Part shown: positions 1-6,929 of the stretch, in pieces
Position numbering within the stretch: position 1 is the first letter of the stretch
Layout of the letters: every line of letters starts with the position of its first letter
Origin: Archaeoglobaceae archaeon
Lineage (GTDB): Archaea; Halobacteriota; Archaeoglobi; Archaeoglobales; JdFR-42
DNA: 7,143 bases
Assembly (NCBI GenBank): GCA_015523685.1
Contig: WAJW01000043.1
Coordinates: 1-7,143 of the forward strand
Direction: 5' to 3'
The notes under the pieces: model-generated
What the model saw: only the letters and a program-made list of their open reading frames with translations
What the model was told of the DNA's origin: nothing
Database searches by the model: none
Position numbers and translations under genes: made by a program

Positions 1-106
1 TTTGAATAAAGTGGGAATTGAAAAGGACATCGATGGAATAAGAAAGATTATTCCTGCTGGAAAACAGCACAGGTATGTTCTTTTCAGACCCATGCATGGG
101 AGGTGA
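1..106 (+). CDS. C-terminal end of an unidentified upstream gene (partial)
   Basis: An open frame enters from the left edge (codons start at position 2) and ends at the TGA at 104-106. The 34 visible residues end in ...YVLFRPMHGR and include a mixed charged and hydrophobic stretch (KDIDGIRKIIPAG). No domain can be recognised from so short a tail. The stop lies inside the ribosome site of the next gene, five bases before its ATG, so the two are almost certainly co-transcribed and perhaps translationally coupled. In many archaea, GltB2-type proteins are encoded beside separate amidotransferase (GltB1) or GXGXG-domain (GltB3) genes. This could be one of those, but that rests on position only; the residues do not show it. 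Confidence 0.6.
   Translation, partial: LNKVGIEKDIDGIRKIIPAGKQHRYVLFRPMHGR
98..106 (+). promoter_or_regulatory. Ribosome binding site fixing the start of the GltB2-like gene
   Basis: GGGAGGTGA is a near-perfect complement of the archaeal 16S 3' end and sits five bases before the ATG at 112. An in-frame GTG at 103 lies inside this site, so it cannot be served by it. The ATG is therefore preferred as the start. The same bases contain the TGA stop of the upstream gene. Confidence 0.8.
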
Positions 107-111
107 AGTTC

Positions 112-1485
112 ATGGTCATTTTCAACCCTGACAAATGTGTTGATTGCCTGGCATGCATTGAGGTGTGCCCGAGCGGTGCACTGGAGGAGGGTCAGCCTGT
201 TGAGGACACAAACGGCACCCCGATGGACGTCCAGGAAGGATTATGGAAACCAAATATAATTAAGGAGATTCATGAGAAGGCCAGATCAGGAAAACACAGA
301 ATACGGGGATGCGGAACCACAAGAAAGATGCCCTCCTTTGACGATCTGGTTCTTCTGCCAGCACAGCTATCAAGACTGTCCATAGATACCTACAGAGAGC
401 CCTGCAATACAAGAACGGTGCTGGGAGCAAGATATGCTGAAAACCCTCTTGTGATTGAGACTCCAATTCTGATAGGTGGAATGTCCTATGGAGCCATAAG
501 CAAAGAGGCGAAGATTGCCCTTGCAAAAGGCTCGGCCATGGTTGGTACCGCCACAAACAATGGAGAAGGTGGGCTTTTACCGGAAGAAAGGGAGAATGCA
601 TACAGATTGATTGTCCAGGTACTGCCGAGCAGGTTTGGATTCACTATAAGGAACATCGAGTCAGCAGATGCCCTTGAAATAGTGGTGGGAATGGGGGCCA
701 AGCCGGGACTCGCCGGGCATCTAATGGGGAGCAAGATCACAGAGGATATAGCAAGGCTCAGGCAGATCCCTCAGGGAATCGACCTTCACAGTCATTCAAG
801 GCACTCGGACATCTTTGGGCCAGATGATCTTCAGCTGAAGATAGAGGAACTGAGAGAGCTTACAGACTGGAAAATACCCATATTTCTGAAGGTTGGTGCT
901 GGAAGGGTTGTTGAGGATGTAAAGATTGCTGCAAAGGTTGGTGTAGATGGGATAACGGTGGATGGCATGCAGGGTGGAACTGGAGCCGGGCCAAAAATCG
1001 CAATCGACAATCTGGGTATCCCGACCATGCCAGCAGTGGCACAGGCTGTCAGGGCACTGGAGGAGATGGGGCTCAAGGATGAGATCAGCCTCATTGTTTC
1101 AGGTGGTATAAAGGATGGAGGAGATGTGGCAAAAGCCCTGGCCATGGGGGCAGATGCTGTGGCAATCGGAACCGGTGCGCTGGTTGCAATGGGCTGTACG
1201 GTATGCCTGAAATGCCACGAAGGAAACTGTGCTGTTGGAATAGGGACGCAGAGGGAGGATCTCAGGAAGAGGCTCAATGTGGAAGAGGCAGCAAAAAGAG
1301 TGGCCAATTACATCACCGCAATGACCAACGAGCTCGTCATACTCACGAAGGCAACAGGAAAAACAGACGTGCATAACCTGGAAAGGGAAGATCTCCGGGC
1401 TCTAACTCTTGAGGCAATGGCGATCACGGGTATCCCGCTTATAGGAACAAATTACGCATTTGGTGATAAATTCGGCTACTACTGA
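112..1485 (+). CDS. Ferredoxin-fused glutamate-synthase-type FMN protein (GltB2-like)
   Basis: 457-residue protein of the archaeal GltB2 type. Residues 9-19 form one ferredoxin motif, C9-x2-C12-x2-C15-x3-C19-P, enough for a single 4Fe-4S cluster. The rest is the FMN barrel of glutamate synthase: GMSYGAIS near 123-129, GEGG at 151-154, GGTGAGP at 288-294, VSGGIKDG at 329-336, and GADAVAIGTGAL at 346-357. The 3Fe-4S ligands fit C362-x5-C368-x4-C373, with an extra C365 between them. There is no N-terminal glutaminase domain and no C-terminal GXGXG domain, so it cannot make glutamate from glutamine alone. At 226-235 it reads HSHSRHSDIF where the family usually has an SP-x-RH-type segment, which hints at a changed active site. 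It lies nine bases before AOR in the same operon. A redox partner role for AOR is plausible inference; a true glutamate synthase subunit is the alternative. Confidence 0.93.
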   Translation: MVIFNPDKCVDCLACIEVCPSGALEEGQPVEDTNGTPMDVQEGLWKPNIIKEIHEKARSGKHRIRGCGTTRKMPSFDDLVLLPAQLSRLSIDTYREPCNTRTVLGARYAENPLVIETPILIGGMSYGAISKEAKIALAKGSAMVGTATNNGEGGLLPEERENAYRLIVQVLPSRFGFTIRNIESADALEIVVGMGAKPGLAGHLMGSKITEDIARLRQIPQGIDLHSHSRHSDIFGPDDLQLKIEELRELTDWKIPIFLKVGAGRVVEDVKIAAKVGVDGITVDGMQGGTGAGPKIAIDNLGIPTMPAVAQAVRALEEMGLKDEISLIVSGGIKDGGDVAKALAMGADAVAIGTGALVAMGCTVCLKCHEGNCAVGIGTQREDLRKRLNVEEAAKRVANYITAMTNELVILTKATGKTDVHNLEREDLRALTLEAMAITGIPLIGTNYAFGDKFGYY

Positions 1486-1494
1486 GGGATATTC

Positions 1495-3324
1495 ATGTAC
1501 GGCGTGAATGGTAAAGGTCTGCTGATTGATCTTGAGAAAAGAACTTCCACGGATATTGAACTTAAGGAGGGTGTCTACAGGAGGTTTCTAGGAGGGATAG
1601 GCACCGCTTCCTACTGGATGATGAAGAACGAACTCCACCTGTACGATGCCTATTCGCCTGAAAATCCCCTCATTTTCTCAACAGGACCTCTGACAGGAAC
1701 GAAGTTGCCTTCATCGGGTCGGTTCTCGGCCATAACGATCTCACCTCTCACGGGATTGTGGTCGTCATCCGTTTCGGGTACGGTTTCCGGGGTTCAGCTG
1801 AAAAAGAGCGGGTATGACATGATGGTAATAACCGGAAAGAGCGAAAGTCCCGCATACATAACCGTTGACGATGGAGACGTGCAATTTCATGATGCTGGTG
1901 ACCTGTGGGGTTGTGGTGTATCCGAGACGGTAAGATCGATCAGAAAAGAGCACAGGGGAAGTATAATGGCGATAGGTCAGGCAGGAGAGAATCTCGTAAG
2001 ATTTGCAAGCATAATGTGCGACAGGGGTAGGGCATTTGGAAGGGCAGGTTTTGGTGCGGTAATGGGATCAAAAAACCTCAAGGCAATTGTTGTTCGGGGA
2101 ACAGGAGACGTGGAGCTTGCAAGTAAGGAGGATGTGGATCTTTTTGCTGAGGAGCTCAAGTCTGAGCTCATGGAAAATGAGGTTACAAAAAATCTCAGAA
2201 AGTTCGGCACGTCAGGCCTGACTTCAGCTCTGAACTACATGGGAATTCTGCCCACAAAATATTTTAAGAGAGGACAGTACGAGCTTGCAGATGATCTTTC
2301 CGGAGATGAGATATTCAAGAAATTCAAAACCAGAAATTTTGCATGTTTTGCATGCCCCATAGCATGCGGTAAGAAGATAGAATACGGGGGAAAATTCACA
2401 AAAGCTCCTGAATATGAAACTGTCGCTGCCTTTGGCCCGCTTCTTCTGAATCCTGATTACGATGTCATAATGAGGGTCGGAGAAAAATGTGACGAATACG
2501 GTCTCGACACAATCTCCACAGGCAATGTCTGCGGATTTGCTCTGGAGGCGATGGAGAGGGGCATTCTGAAAGGTGGAAGAAAATGGGGAGATGGCGAGAC
2601 AATACTGAAACTTGTGGATGAAATAGCCTTCAGGAAGGGTTATGGAAAGATACTTGCTGAGGGTGTTGCCAGATCCTCAAAACATCTCAACGTTGATTTT
2701 GGAGTCCACGTCAAGGGGCTCGAATCTGCAATGCACGAGCCGAGGGGTATGCAGACTCTTGCCCTCGGCTACGCCACCGCCCTGAGGGGGTGTGACCACC
2801 TGACCTCAAATTCAAATGTTATAGAGATGTTCGGAATTTCCGTGGAAGATCTTGGAATACCTCCAGCTCTTTCCGAATTTACAAAGGAGGATGTGGAGAA
2901 AAGGGCAAAGGTATTTGCGTGGGCGGTTAAACGAACCCAGGATTTCTGGACAATACATGATGCCCTGATTCTCTGCAAATTCACAACCATTGCATTCCAG
3001 ATTCCACCGAAAAAGTTTCCAACCATGCTCCACTATGTGACAGGAATTTCCCTGAGATTTGAGGATTTCATGAGGATTGGAGAGAGGATATTTAACACTG
3101 TCCGTCTCATTCAGAGGGATCGTGGAGCTGGAAGAGAGAATGACACCCTTCCAAAAAGATTTCTGAGAGAGGGATTGCCAAAGCATGAGCCACAGGGATG
3201 GAAGGGTGAGGTCAAGGATTTTGACAGACTGCTTGATGAGTATTACAGGATAAGGGGATGGGATAAAAACGGGCATCCTGTTGAGGAAATCCTTGATACC
3301 CTTGAAATTTTTCCGGAGGATTGA
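1495..3324 (+). CDS. aor: Aldehyde:ferredoxin oxidoreductase (tungstopterin AOR family)
   Basis: 609 residues, full length for the family. Members oxidise aldehydes to carboxylic acids in the cytoplasm using a tungsten bis-pterin cofactor and one 4Fe-4S cluster, with ferredoxin as acceptor. The cluster ligands are intact: C284-x2-C287-x3-C291 plus C494, which nearly matches the Pyrococcus furiosus enzyme (288/291/295/494). Pterin-binding signatures are DEYGLD at 333-338 and EPRG at 415-418, followed by LGYATALRG and a histidine at 435 (RGCDHL) in the place of the catalytic histidine. PEYE at 305-308 provides the expected active-site glutamate region. Two small departures are E415, where DPR is the usual form, and CD before the histidine. 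The C-terminus YYRIRGWDKNG is typical. The ATG at 1495 has GAGGGAT upstream. Substrate is not predictable; AOR paralogues differ widely. The family call is very secure, the subtype is not. Confidence 0.97.
   Translation: MYGVNGKGLLIDLEKRTSTDIELKEGVYRRFLGGIGTASYWMMKNELHLYDAYSPENPLIFSTGPLTGTKLPSSGRFSAITISPLTGLWSSSVSGTVSGVQLKKSGYDMMVITGKSESPAYITVDDGDVQFHDAGDLWGCGVSETVRSIRKEHRGSIMAIGQAGENLVRFASIMCDRGRAFGRAGFGAVMGSKNLKAIVVRGTGDVELASKEDVDLFAEELKSELMENEVTKNLRKFGTSGLTSALNYMGILPTKYFKRGQYELADDLSGDEIFKKFKTRNFACFACPIACGKKIEYGGKFTKAPEYETVAAFGPLLLNPDYDVIMRVGEKCDEYGLDTISTGNVCGFALEAMERGILKGGRKWGDGETILKLVDEIAFRKGYGKILAEGVARSSKHLNVDFGVHVKGLESAMHEPRGMQTLALGYATALRGCDHLTSNSNVIEMFGISVEDLGIPPALSEFTKEDVEKRAKVFAWAVKRTQDFWTIHDALILCKFTTIAFQIPPKKFPTMLHYVTGISLRFEDFMRIGERIFNTVRLIQRDRGAGRENDTLPKRFLREGLPKHEPQGWKGEVKDFDRLLDEYYRIRGWDKNGHPVEEILDTLEIFPED
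3315..3320 (+). promoter_or_regulatory. Ribosome binding site selecting TTG 3330 for the FAD protein
   Basis: GGAGGA lies within the last codons of the AOR gene. The in-frame TTG at 3321 directly abuts it with no spacing, whereas the in-frame TTG at 3330 is nine bases downstream, a workable distance. The latter is therefore the better start, giving a 5-base gap after the AOR stop rather than an overlap. No in-frame ATG lies nearby. Confidence 0.6.
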
Positions 3325-3329
3325 TTGGA

Positions 3330-4694
3330 TTGGAGATAGAGGTTTTAAGATCAATAGTCGGAGAGGAAGACGTTTTAACATCCGAAGTTGATCTCATACC
3401 GTACTACAGAGATCATCATAGAGACCTTACTTCCATCAAACACGGGATCAGGCCGGGATGTATAGTTCTCCCTGAGAGCACAATTGAGGTGAGAGATATC
3501 ATCAGGTATGCTCATGAAAACAGAATACCGGTTGTTCCGAGAAGTGGGGCAACAAATTTTGTGGGAGGGGCAATTCCGGTTAAGGGATGCATCGTAATTG
3601 ACACATCAAAGATGGATAAGGTTCTGTCAATAAACAGAGATGCAATGACGGTAACGGTACAATCTGGAATTCTGCTCTCAAAACTTGAAAAAATACTCGA
3701 GAACGAGGGTTTTATACTGGGACATGATCCCGGATCATTTGTATCTGCAACCGTGGGAGGATCCATATCCATTGATGGCTCCGGGATCTGGAGGCCCATC
3801 TACGGCCCCATGAGGGACATGGTTCTCGGAATGAAGGTGGTTGTCCCTCCGGGAGAGGTAGTCACCATACGTGGTGTCCAGAAATCCGCTTCAGGTTTCA
3901 ACCTGAAATACCTCTTTACGGGTTCTGAAGGTCAGCTTGGAATAATAACTGAAGTAACGCTCCTTATCAAGCCCTTTCCAAAGTACAGGATATTCAAAAT
4001 TGTTGGATTCAGGCTTTTCAAGGATGCTCTCGAGGCAACAAAAGAACTTCATTACAGATTTCTCAAGCCTGATCTCTTCCTTACCCTTGAGTACAAGAGA
4101 TTTGAGGCCTTTGTCAAGGGTTTTGGATTGAAAAAACCCGGTGGGGTGATAGTCCTGGGATTTGTAGGGGATGACATGGACCTTCTGAAAGCCAGAATCA
4201 AGGCTGTCCTTGACACATGTTACAGACATGGAGGTTTTCTTTACCCGGATGAAGTGGCAGAAAAGTGGTATCAGATGAGACATTCAGGATACGTTATCAA
4301 GGAGAACATAGAGGGGATGCTGGCGACCACAGAGGATGTTGCAGTTCCCCTTGACAGAGTTGAGGAGATGTGGAAGAGATTTAACAGGATTATAAGGAAA
4401 TACAGCCTGGAGAAATTCGGTATATGTGTGTACAATTATCCACTTTCTCTCAGTCTCGGATACATGTTCCCTCCTGATGATGAGGGTATTGAAAACTACC
4501 TGAAAGCCAAAAGGGAGATAGTAATGGAGGCGCTCAAACTGGGTGGAAGCACAACAGCATCTCATGGTATCGGTGTGAGAAATAAGGATTTCCTCGAAAA
4601 AGAATATGGAAAGAGCGGAGTTGAACTGATGAAGAAAATAAAAAAAGCTGTTGACCCTCATAACATCATGAACCCGGGGAAGTGGCTGGAATGA
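3330..4694 (+). CDS. FAD-linked oxidoreductase, GlcD/AGPS-like (VAO family)
   Basis: About 454 residues from the TTG at 3330 (457 if TTG 3321 is used). The N-terminal half is an FAD_binding_4 (PCMH-type) domain: VPRSGATNFVGG near 69-80, SGILLSKLEKILENEG, an ATVGGSIS segment, and GSEGQLGIITE at 198-208. The C-terminal half resembles FAD-oxidase_C, ending SHGIG at 411-415 and a DP-HNIMNPGKWL-type tail. Relatives oxidise D-lactate, glycolate or other 2-hydroxyacids, usually passing electrons to an iron-sulfur partner; the next gene is such a partner. The usual H-x-GDGNxH metal-binding segment of lactate and glycolate enzymes is not visible; the matching region reads YNYPLSLSLGYMF. Its spacing and the GHDPGSF and IYGPMRDMV segments recall alkyl-DHAP synthase, but that enzyme's triple histidine is reduced to a single one here. 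Substrate unknown. The family assignment is strong. Confidence 0.94.
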   Translation: MEIEVLRSIVGEEDVLTSEVDLIPYYRDHHRDLTSIKHGIRPGCIVLPESTIEVRDIIRYAHENRIPVVPRSGATNFVGGAIPVKGCIVIDTSKMDKVLSINRDAMTVTVQSGILLSKLEKILENEGFILGHDPGSFVSATVGGSISIDGSGIWRPIYGPMRDMVLGMKVVVPPGEVVTIRGVQKSASGFNLKYLFTGSEGQLGIITEVTLLIKPFPKYRIFKIVGFRLFKDALEATKELHYRFLKPDLFLTLEYKRFEAFVKGFGLKKPGGVIVLGFVGDDMDLLKARIKAVLDTCYRHGGFLYPDEVAEKWYQMRHSGYVIKENIEGMLATTEDVAVPLDRVEEMWKRFNRIIRKYSLEKFGICVYNYPLSLSLGYMFPPDDEGIENYLKAKREIVMEALKLGGSTTASHGIGVRNKDFLEKEYGKSGVELMKKIKKAVDPHNIMNPGKWLE

Positions 4695-5845
4695 GCAGAA
4701 TAGAAAAATACCGTTTTCAGATTGAAACATGCGACAACTGCAGATGTGGATTCTGCAGAGTGGACTGCCCGGTCTGGGATATAAAGAGGACTGAATCCTT
4801 CAGTCCCAGAGGGAAGATGCAGATCATAAGGGCTGTGCTGGATGGAGACCTTCCGCCTGAAGAGAAAATTGCCGAAATATTCACATACTGCACCACCTGT
4901 GGACAGTGCGAGGCCACATGTGCGAGTAACTACGGGCTTGTCCATCCGAGAAGTTACAAGGAACTGGTTGATGTGTACGTTTCTTTCAGGGAATTCCTGA
5001 AGGATACAAATCCGGAAAGCTTCAAACATTACAGACGGATTGTGGAGAATACAATGAAAACGGGAAATCCATACGGAGAGAGCCATAACAGATTTGAAAG
5101 AATATCAGATGTTCTCAACCCTTCGAAGGATGCTGATGTCCTCATCTTCTTCGGCTGTACCTCAACTTACAGGGTTGAGACGATTGCAAGATCTGTTGCG
5201 TCTGTTTTTAAAAAGATTGACATCCCATACAAGATCATGGATGAAACCTGCTGTTCTTCTCCTGTATTCAGAACAGGATTCATAGACGAGGCCATACAGC
5301 TCATGGAGCGGAACAGGGAGATGATTGAGAACGCAGGATGTGAGGAGCTTGTAACAACATGTCCGGGATGTTATTCAGTTTTTGATGAGTATTACAGGGA
5401 AGAGGTGGGCCTTGATATTGAAGTAAAGCACATGAGTCAGTTTCTCCTTGAAAAATTTGAGGATGAGAATCTCTGGAGCAGGATGGATGGATTCAAGCAT
5501 GTAATAACATTTCATGACCCCTGCCATCTTGGAAGGGCTATGGGTGTTTACGATGAACCAAGGGAGATACTCATGAGGATTCCCGGAGTTAAACTTGAAG
5601 AGATGGCCAGAACAAGGGAGAACTCCAGATGCTGTGGTGGAGGCGGTGGGTTCAGGGCATCACATCCTGAAGATGTGAAGGAGATGGTCCGAAAGAGGCT
5701 TGAAGATGCAGAGAAGATAAATGCAACCATCCTTGCTTCATGGTGCCCCAACTGCATCCTCAACCTCAGATTCGGAGAAACTTACAAACCGAGCAGACTT
5801 GAGATCCTCGATGCAATGGAGATTCTGGACAGGGTCATAAAATAA
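4691..5845 (+). CDS. HdrD/GlcF-like iron-sulfur protein with two CCG domains
   Basis: 384 residues. The N-terminal two-cluster ferredoxin domain has an unusual first motif, C14-x2-C17-x-C19-x2-C22-x3-C26-P (five cysteines), and a standard second one, C67-x2-C70-x2-C73-x3-C77. Two CCG (cysteine-rich) domains follow. The first has C156, C187-C188-S-S-P and C224-x2-C227; the second has C278 (HDPCHLGR), C314-C315-GGGGG and C352-x2-C355. Such modules bind noncubane 4Fe-4S clusters in heterodisulfide reductases and serve as electron outlets in glycolate and lactate oxidase complexes. The first domain has CCS rather than CCG, so its cluster is less certain. There is no transmembrane segment, so it is cytoplasmic or peripheral. 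Its ATG overlaps the FAD gene stop as ATGA, which implies tight coupling and a two-subunit complex. An in-frame GTG at 4682 is only one base from the GGGGA at 4676-4680, so ATG 4691 is preferred. Confidence 0.94.
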   Translation: MSRIEKYRFQIETCDNCRCGFCRVDCPVWDIKRTESFSPRGKMQIIRAVLDGDLPPEEKIAEIFTYCTTCGQCEATCASNYGLVHPRSYKELVDVYVSFREFLKDTNPESFKHYRRIVENTMKTGNPYGESHNRFERISDVLNPSKDADVLIFFGCTSTYRVETIARSVASVFKKIDIPYKIMDETCCSSPVFRTGFIDEAIQLMERNREMIENAGCEELVTTCPGCYSVFDEYYREEVGLDIEVKHMSQFLLEKFEDENLWSRMDGFKHVITFHDPCHLGRAMGVYDEPREILMRIPGVKLEEMARTRENSRCCGGGGGFRASHPEDVKEMVRKRLEDAEKINATILASWCPNCILNLRFGETYKPSRLEILDAMEILDRVIK

Positions 5846-5904
5846 AACCTTTTCCTGAATTTTTATGCAAAATTTTAATAGGATCATTCAGCATTTTAAT
5901 TTGT
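5846..5904 (+). promoter_or_regulatory. AT-rich gap: operon terminator and candidate leaderless promoter
   Basis: Short T runs at 5850-5853 and 5860-5864 just after the stop at 5843-5845 could end the upstream transcript. TTTTAATA at 5873-5880, with an A-rich GCAAA before it, resembles a TATA box with its upstream element. Transcription starting about 25 bases further on would begin at or next to the ATG at 5905. No GGAGG-like ribosome site precedes that ATG, which fits a leaderless mRNA. The octamer ATTTTAAT occurs twice, at 5872-5879 and 5893-5900, exactly 21 bases apart. Promoter and start point are inferred, not shown. Confidence 0.45.
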
Positions 5905-6723
5905 ATGAATAAATCTGATTATTACAGGATATCTGTGATCTCGATCTGTGTTCTTGCATTCCTTGTTTCCGCATCAACAATCTCATCTGCGGTTCTCTCT
6001 GAAGATGAAGTACTTCAAATTGCTAAATCATCCTTAAAGGAGTGGAAAATAGGAGAGATGAGGCAAAAGGATGGGAGAACCGAGGTGAGCATATTGTTTG
6101 ATAAAAAAGAGATTCTGAAGCTTAAAATTCCCGGACAGATCACTGAAAAACAGGAAGTGGAGGGCATTTTATCCAGCATAACCTTCGGATATCCAGCTCT
6201 GAAACAGAAAAAAGAGGGGAATGTTTACGAAATTCCTGTTATTTTGAATGGCAGAGAAACCGGAAAACTCAAAATTGATCCCATTTCAGGAGAAATAATC
6301 GGTAAAAAACCCAAATTCAAATTTAAAGGGGGCTCCACTGAAGGACATTTTACTGGAATTGCGGGAACCATATTGGTTGTTATTTCTCAGTTCTACAGTC
6401 TGAGAAAGAGGAGGTTAATATCATCCGGAACAATGCGATTCTGGCTGTATATCCACTCCTATTTGAGCCTCGTCGGTACCATTCTTGTGTTTATCCATGC
6501 AGGTTTCCCCTACGACTTCAAGTTTTATGAATTGAAAAAAGGTGGTCTTGGAGTCCTGACAACCTATCTCATGGTAATCGTGACGTCAAGCGGAATTTAC
6601 GGAAGATTTCTTTACAGGAGATCGAGGTATTTTGAAAGATGGAGAGATATTCACACAATGATCGTAGTGGTGCTTTTCACTCTGATAGCAGCTCATGTAA
6701 CCCTGACCATTGGCGGAGATTGA
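5905..6723 (+). CDS. PepSY-like membrane protein with a two-heme b-type cytochrome core
   Basis: 272 residues. Residues 9-30 form a hydrophobic signal peptide or anchor. Residues 31-140 look like PepSY-type domains, probably two in tandem; the second ends with a KLKIDPISGEIIG-type strand pair. Four hydrophobic helices follow, near 150-164, 178-200, 214-233 and 249-268. Helix 2 carries H184 and H198, and helix 4 carries H250 and H264, both as H-x13-H, the spacing used for two stacked hemes in ferric reductase and NADPH oxidase cores. Basic loops (RKRR at 167-170; RFLYRRSRYFERWR at 234-247) place PepSY outside and the even-helix starts inside. There is no flavin or NAD(P)H domain, so electrons must come from elsewhere. 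PepSY-associated TM proteins in bacteria have similar layouts. A role in transmembrane electron transfer is inference; the gene is probably transcribed apart from the AOR operon. Confidence 0.88.
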   Translation: MNKSDYYRISVISICVLAFLVSASTISSAVLSEDEVLQIAKSSLKEWKIGEMRQKDGRTEVSILFDKKEILKLKIPGQITEKQEVEGILSSITFGYPALKQKKEGNVYEIPVILNGRETGKLKIDPISGEIIGKKPKFKFKGGSTEGHFTGIAGTILVVISQFYSLRKRRLISSGTMRFWLYIHSYLSLVGTILVFIHAGFPYDFKFYELKKGGLGVLTTYLMVIVTSSGIYGRFLYRRSRYFERWRDIHTMIVVVLFTLIAAHVTLTIGGD

Positions 6724-6745
6724 GCGTTATTCCCTTTGATAATAC

Positions 6746-6760
6746 TTCCTTTTGTTTTTT
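6746..6760 (+). terminator. T-rich transcription terminator
   Basis: TTCCTTTTGTTTTTT begins 23 bases after the stop of the membrane-protein gene and carries no clear stem before it. Archaeal RNA polymerase stops at U-rich stretches without needing a hairpin, so this is a good candidate end for the transcript. Confidence 0.55.
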
Positions 6761-6816
6761 AAACCTCTGAAATCACACCTTTCCAAATAAAACTCTTTCT
6801 CAGCTCATCGTTGATA

Positions 6817-6847
6817 ATTTTATATTCATTTTATATTCTATTTTATG
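6817..6847. repeat. AT-rich tandem 11-mer
   Basis: ATTTTATATTC occurs twice in direct succession (6817-6827 and 6828-6838), followed by a shortened third copy, ATTTTATGC-like, at 6840-6847. The units contain TATA-like cores, so the block could hold a promoter or an AT-rich unwinding site at the outer edge of the leader. It could equally be simple-sequence expansion. Confidence 0.6.
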
Positions 6848-6929
6848 CATGATGTTTACAAGGCATTTTTGGCTGTAGGTGGGTTATGAGGGCTGATCAG
6901 GTTTGTATTCCTTTTATGGTTGTGTGAAC

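Noticed and set aside
103..111. GTG at 103 as start of the GltB2-like protein
   Set aside because: It lies within the GGGAGGTGA ribosome site, which is correctly spaced for ATG 112.
831..1307. 158-residue - strand frame rich in Ala, Ser and Pro
   Set aside because: Composition is what a reverse shadow of a Gly/Ala-rich FMN barrel produces.
112..1485. Naming this gene as a complete glutamate synthase
   Set aside because: The glutaminase and GXGXG domains are absent and its neighbours are redox enzymes, so only the FMN-domain family is claimed.
2812..3381. 189-residue open frame on the - strand
   Set aside because: Lies entirely opposite AOR and the start of the FAD gene, whose frames have clear family motifs; a shadow.
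4284..5086. Two overlapping - strand frames of 148 and 142 residues
   Set aside because: Opposite the well-supported FAD and CCG genes; no ribosome sites or domains.
6531..6538. ATTGAAAA inside the membrane-protein gene as a further CRISPR repeat end
   Set aside because: The preceding 22 bases do not match the repeat and the frame is coding; chance similarity.
6886..6927. 13-codon frame starting ATGAGGGCTGATC with a weak AGGTGGG before it
   Set aside because: Too short to support, in a leader-like region, and no conservation evidence is available.
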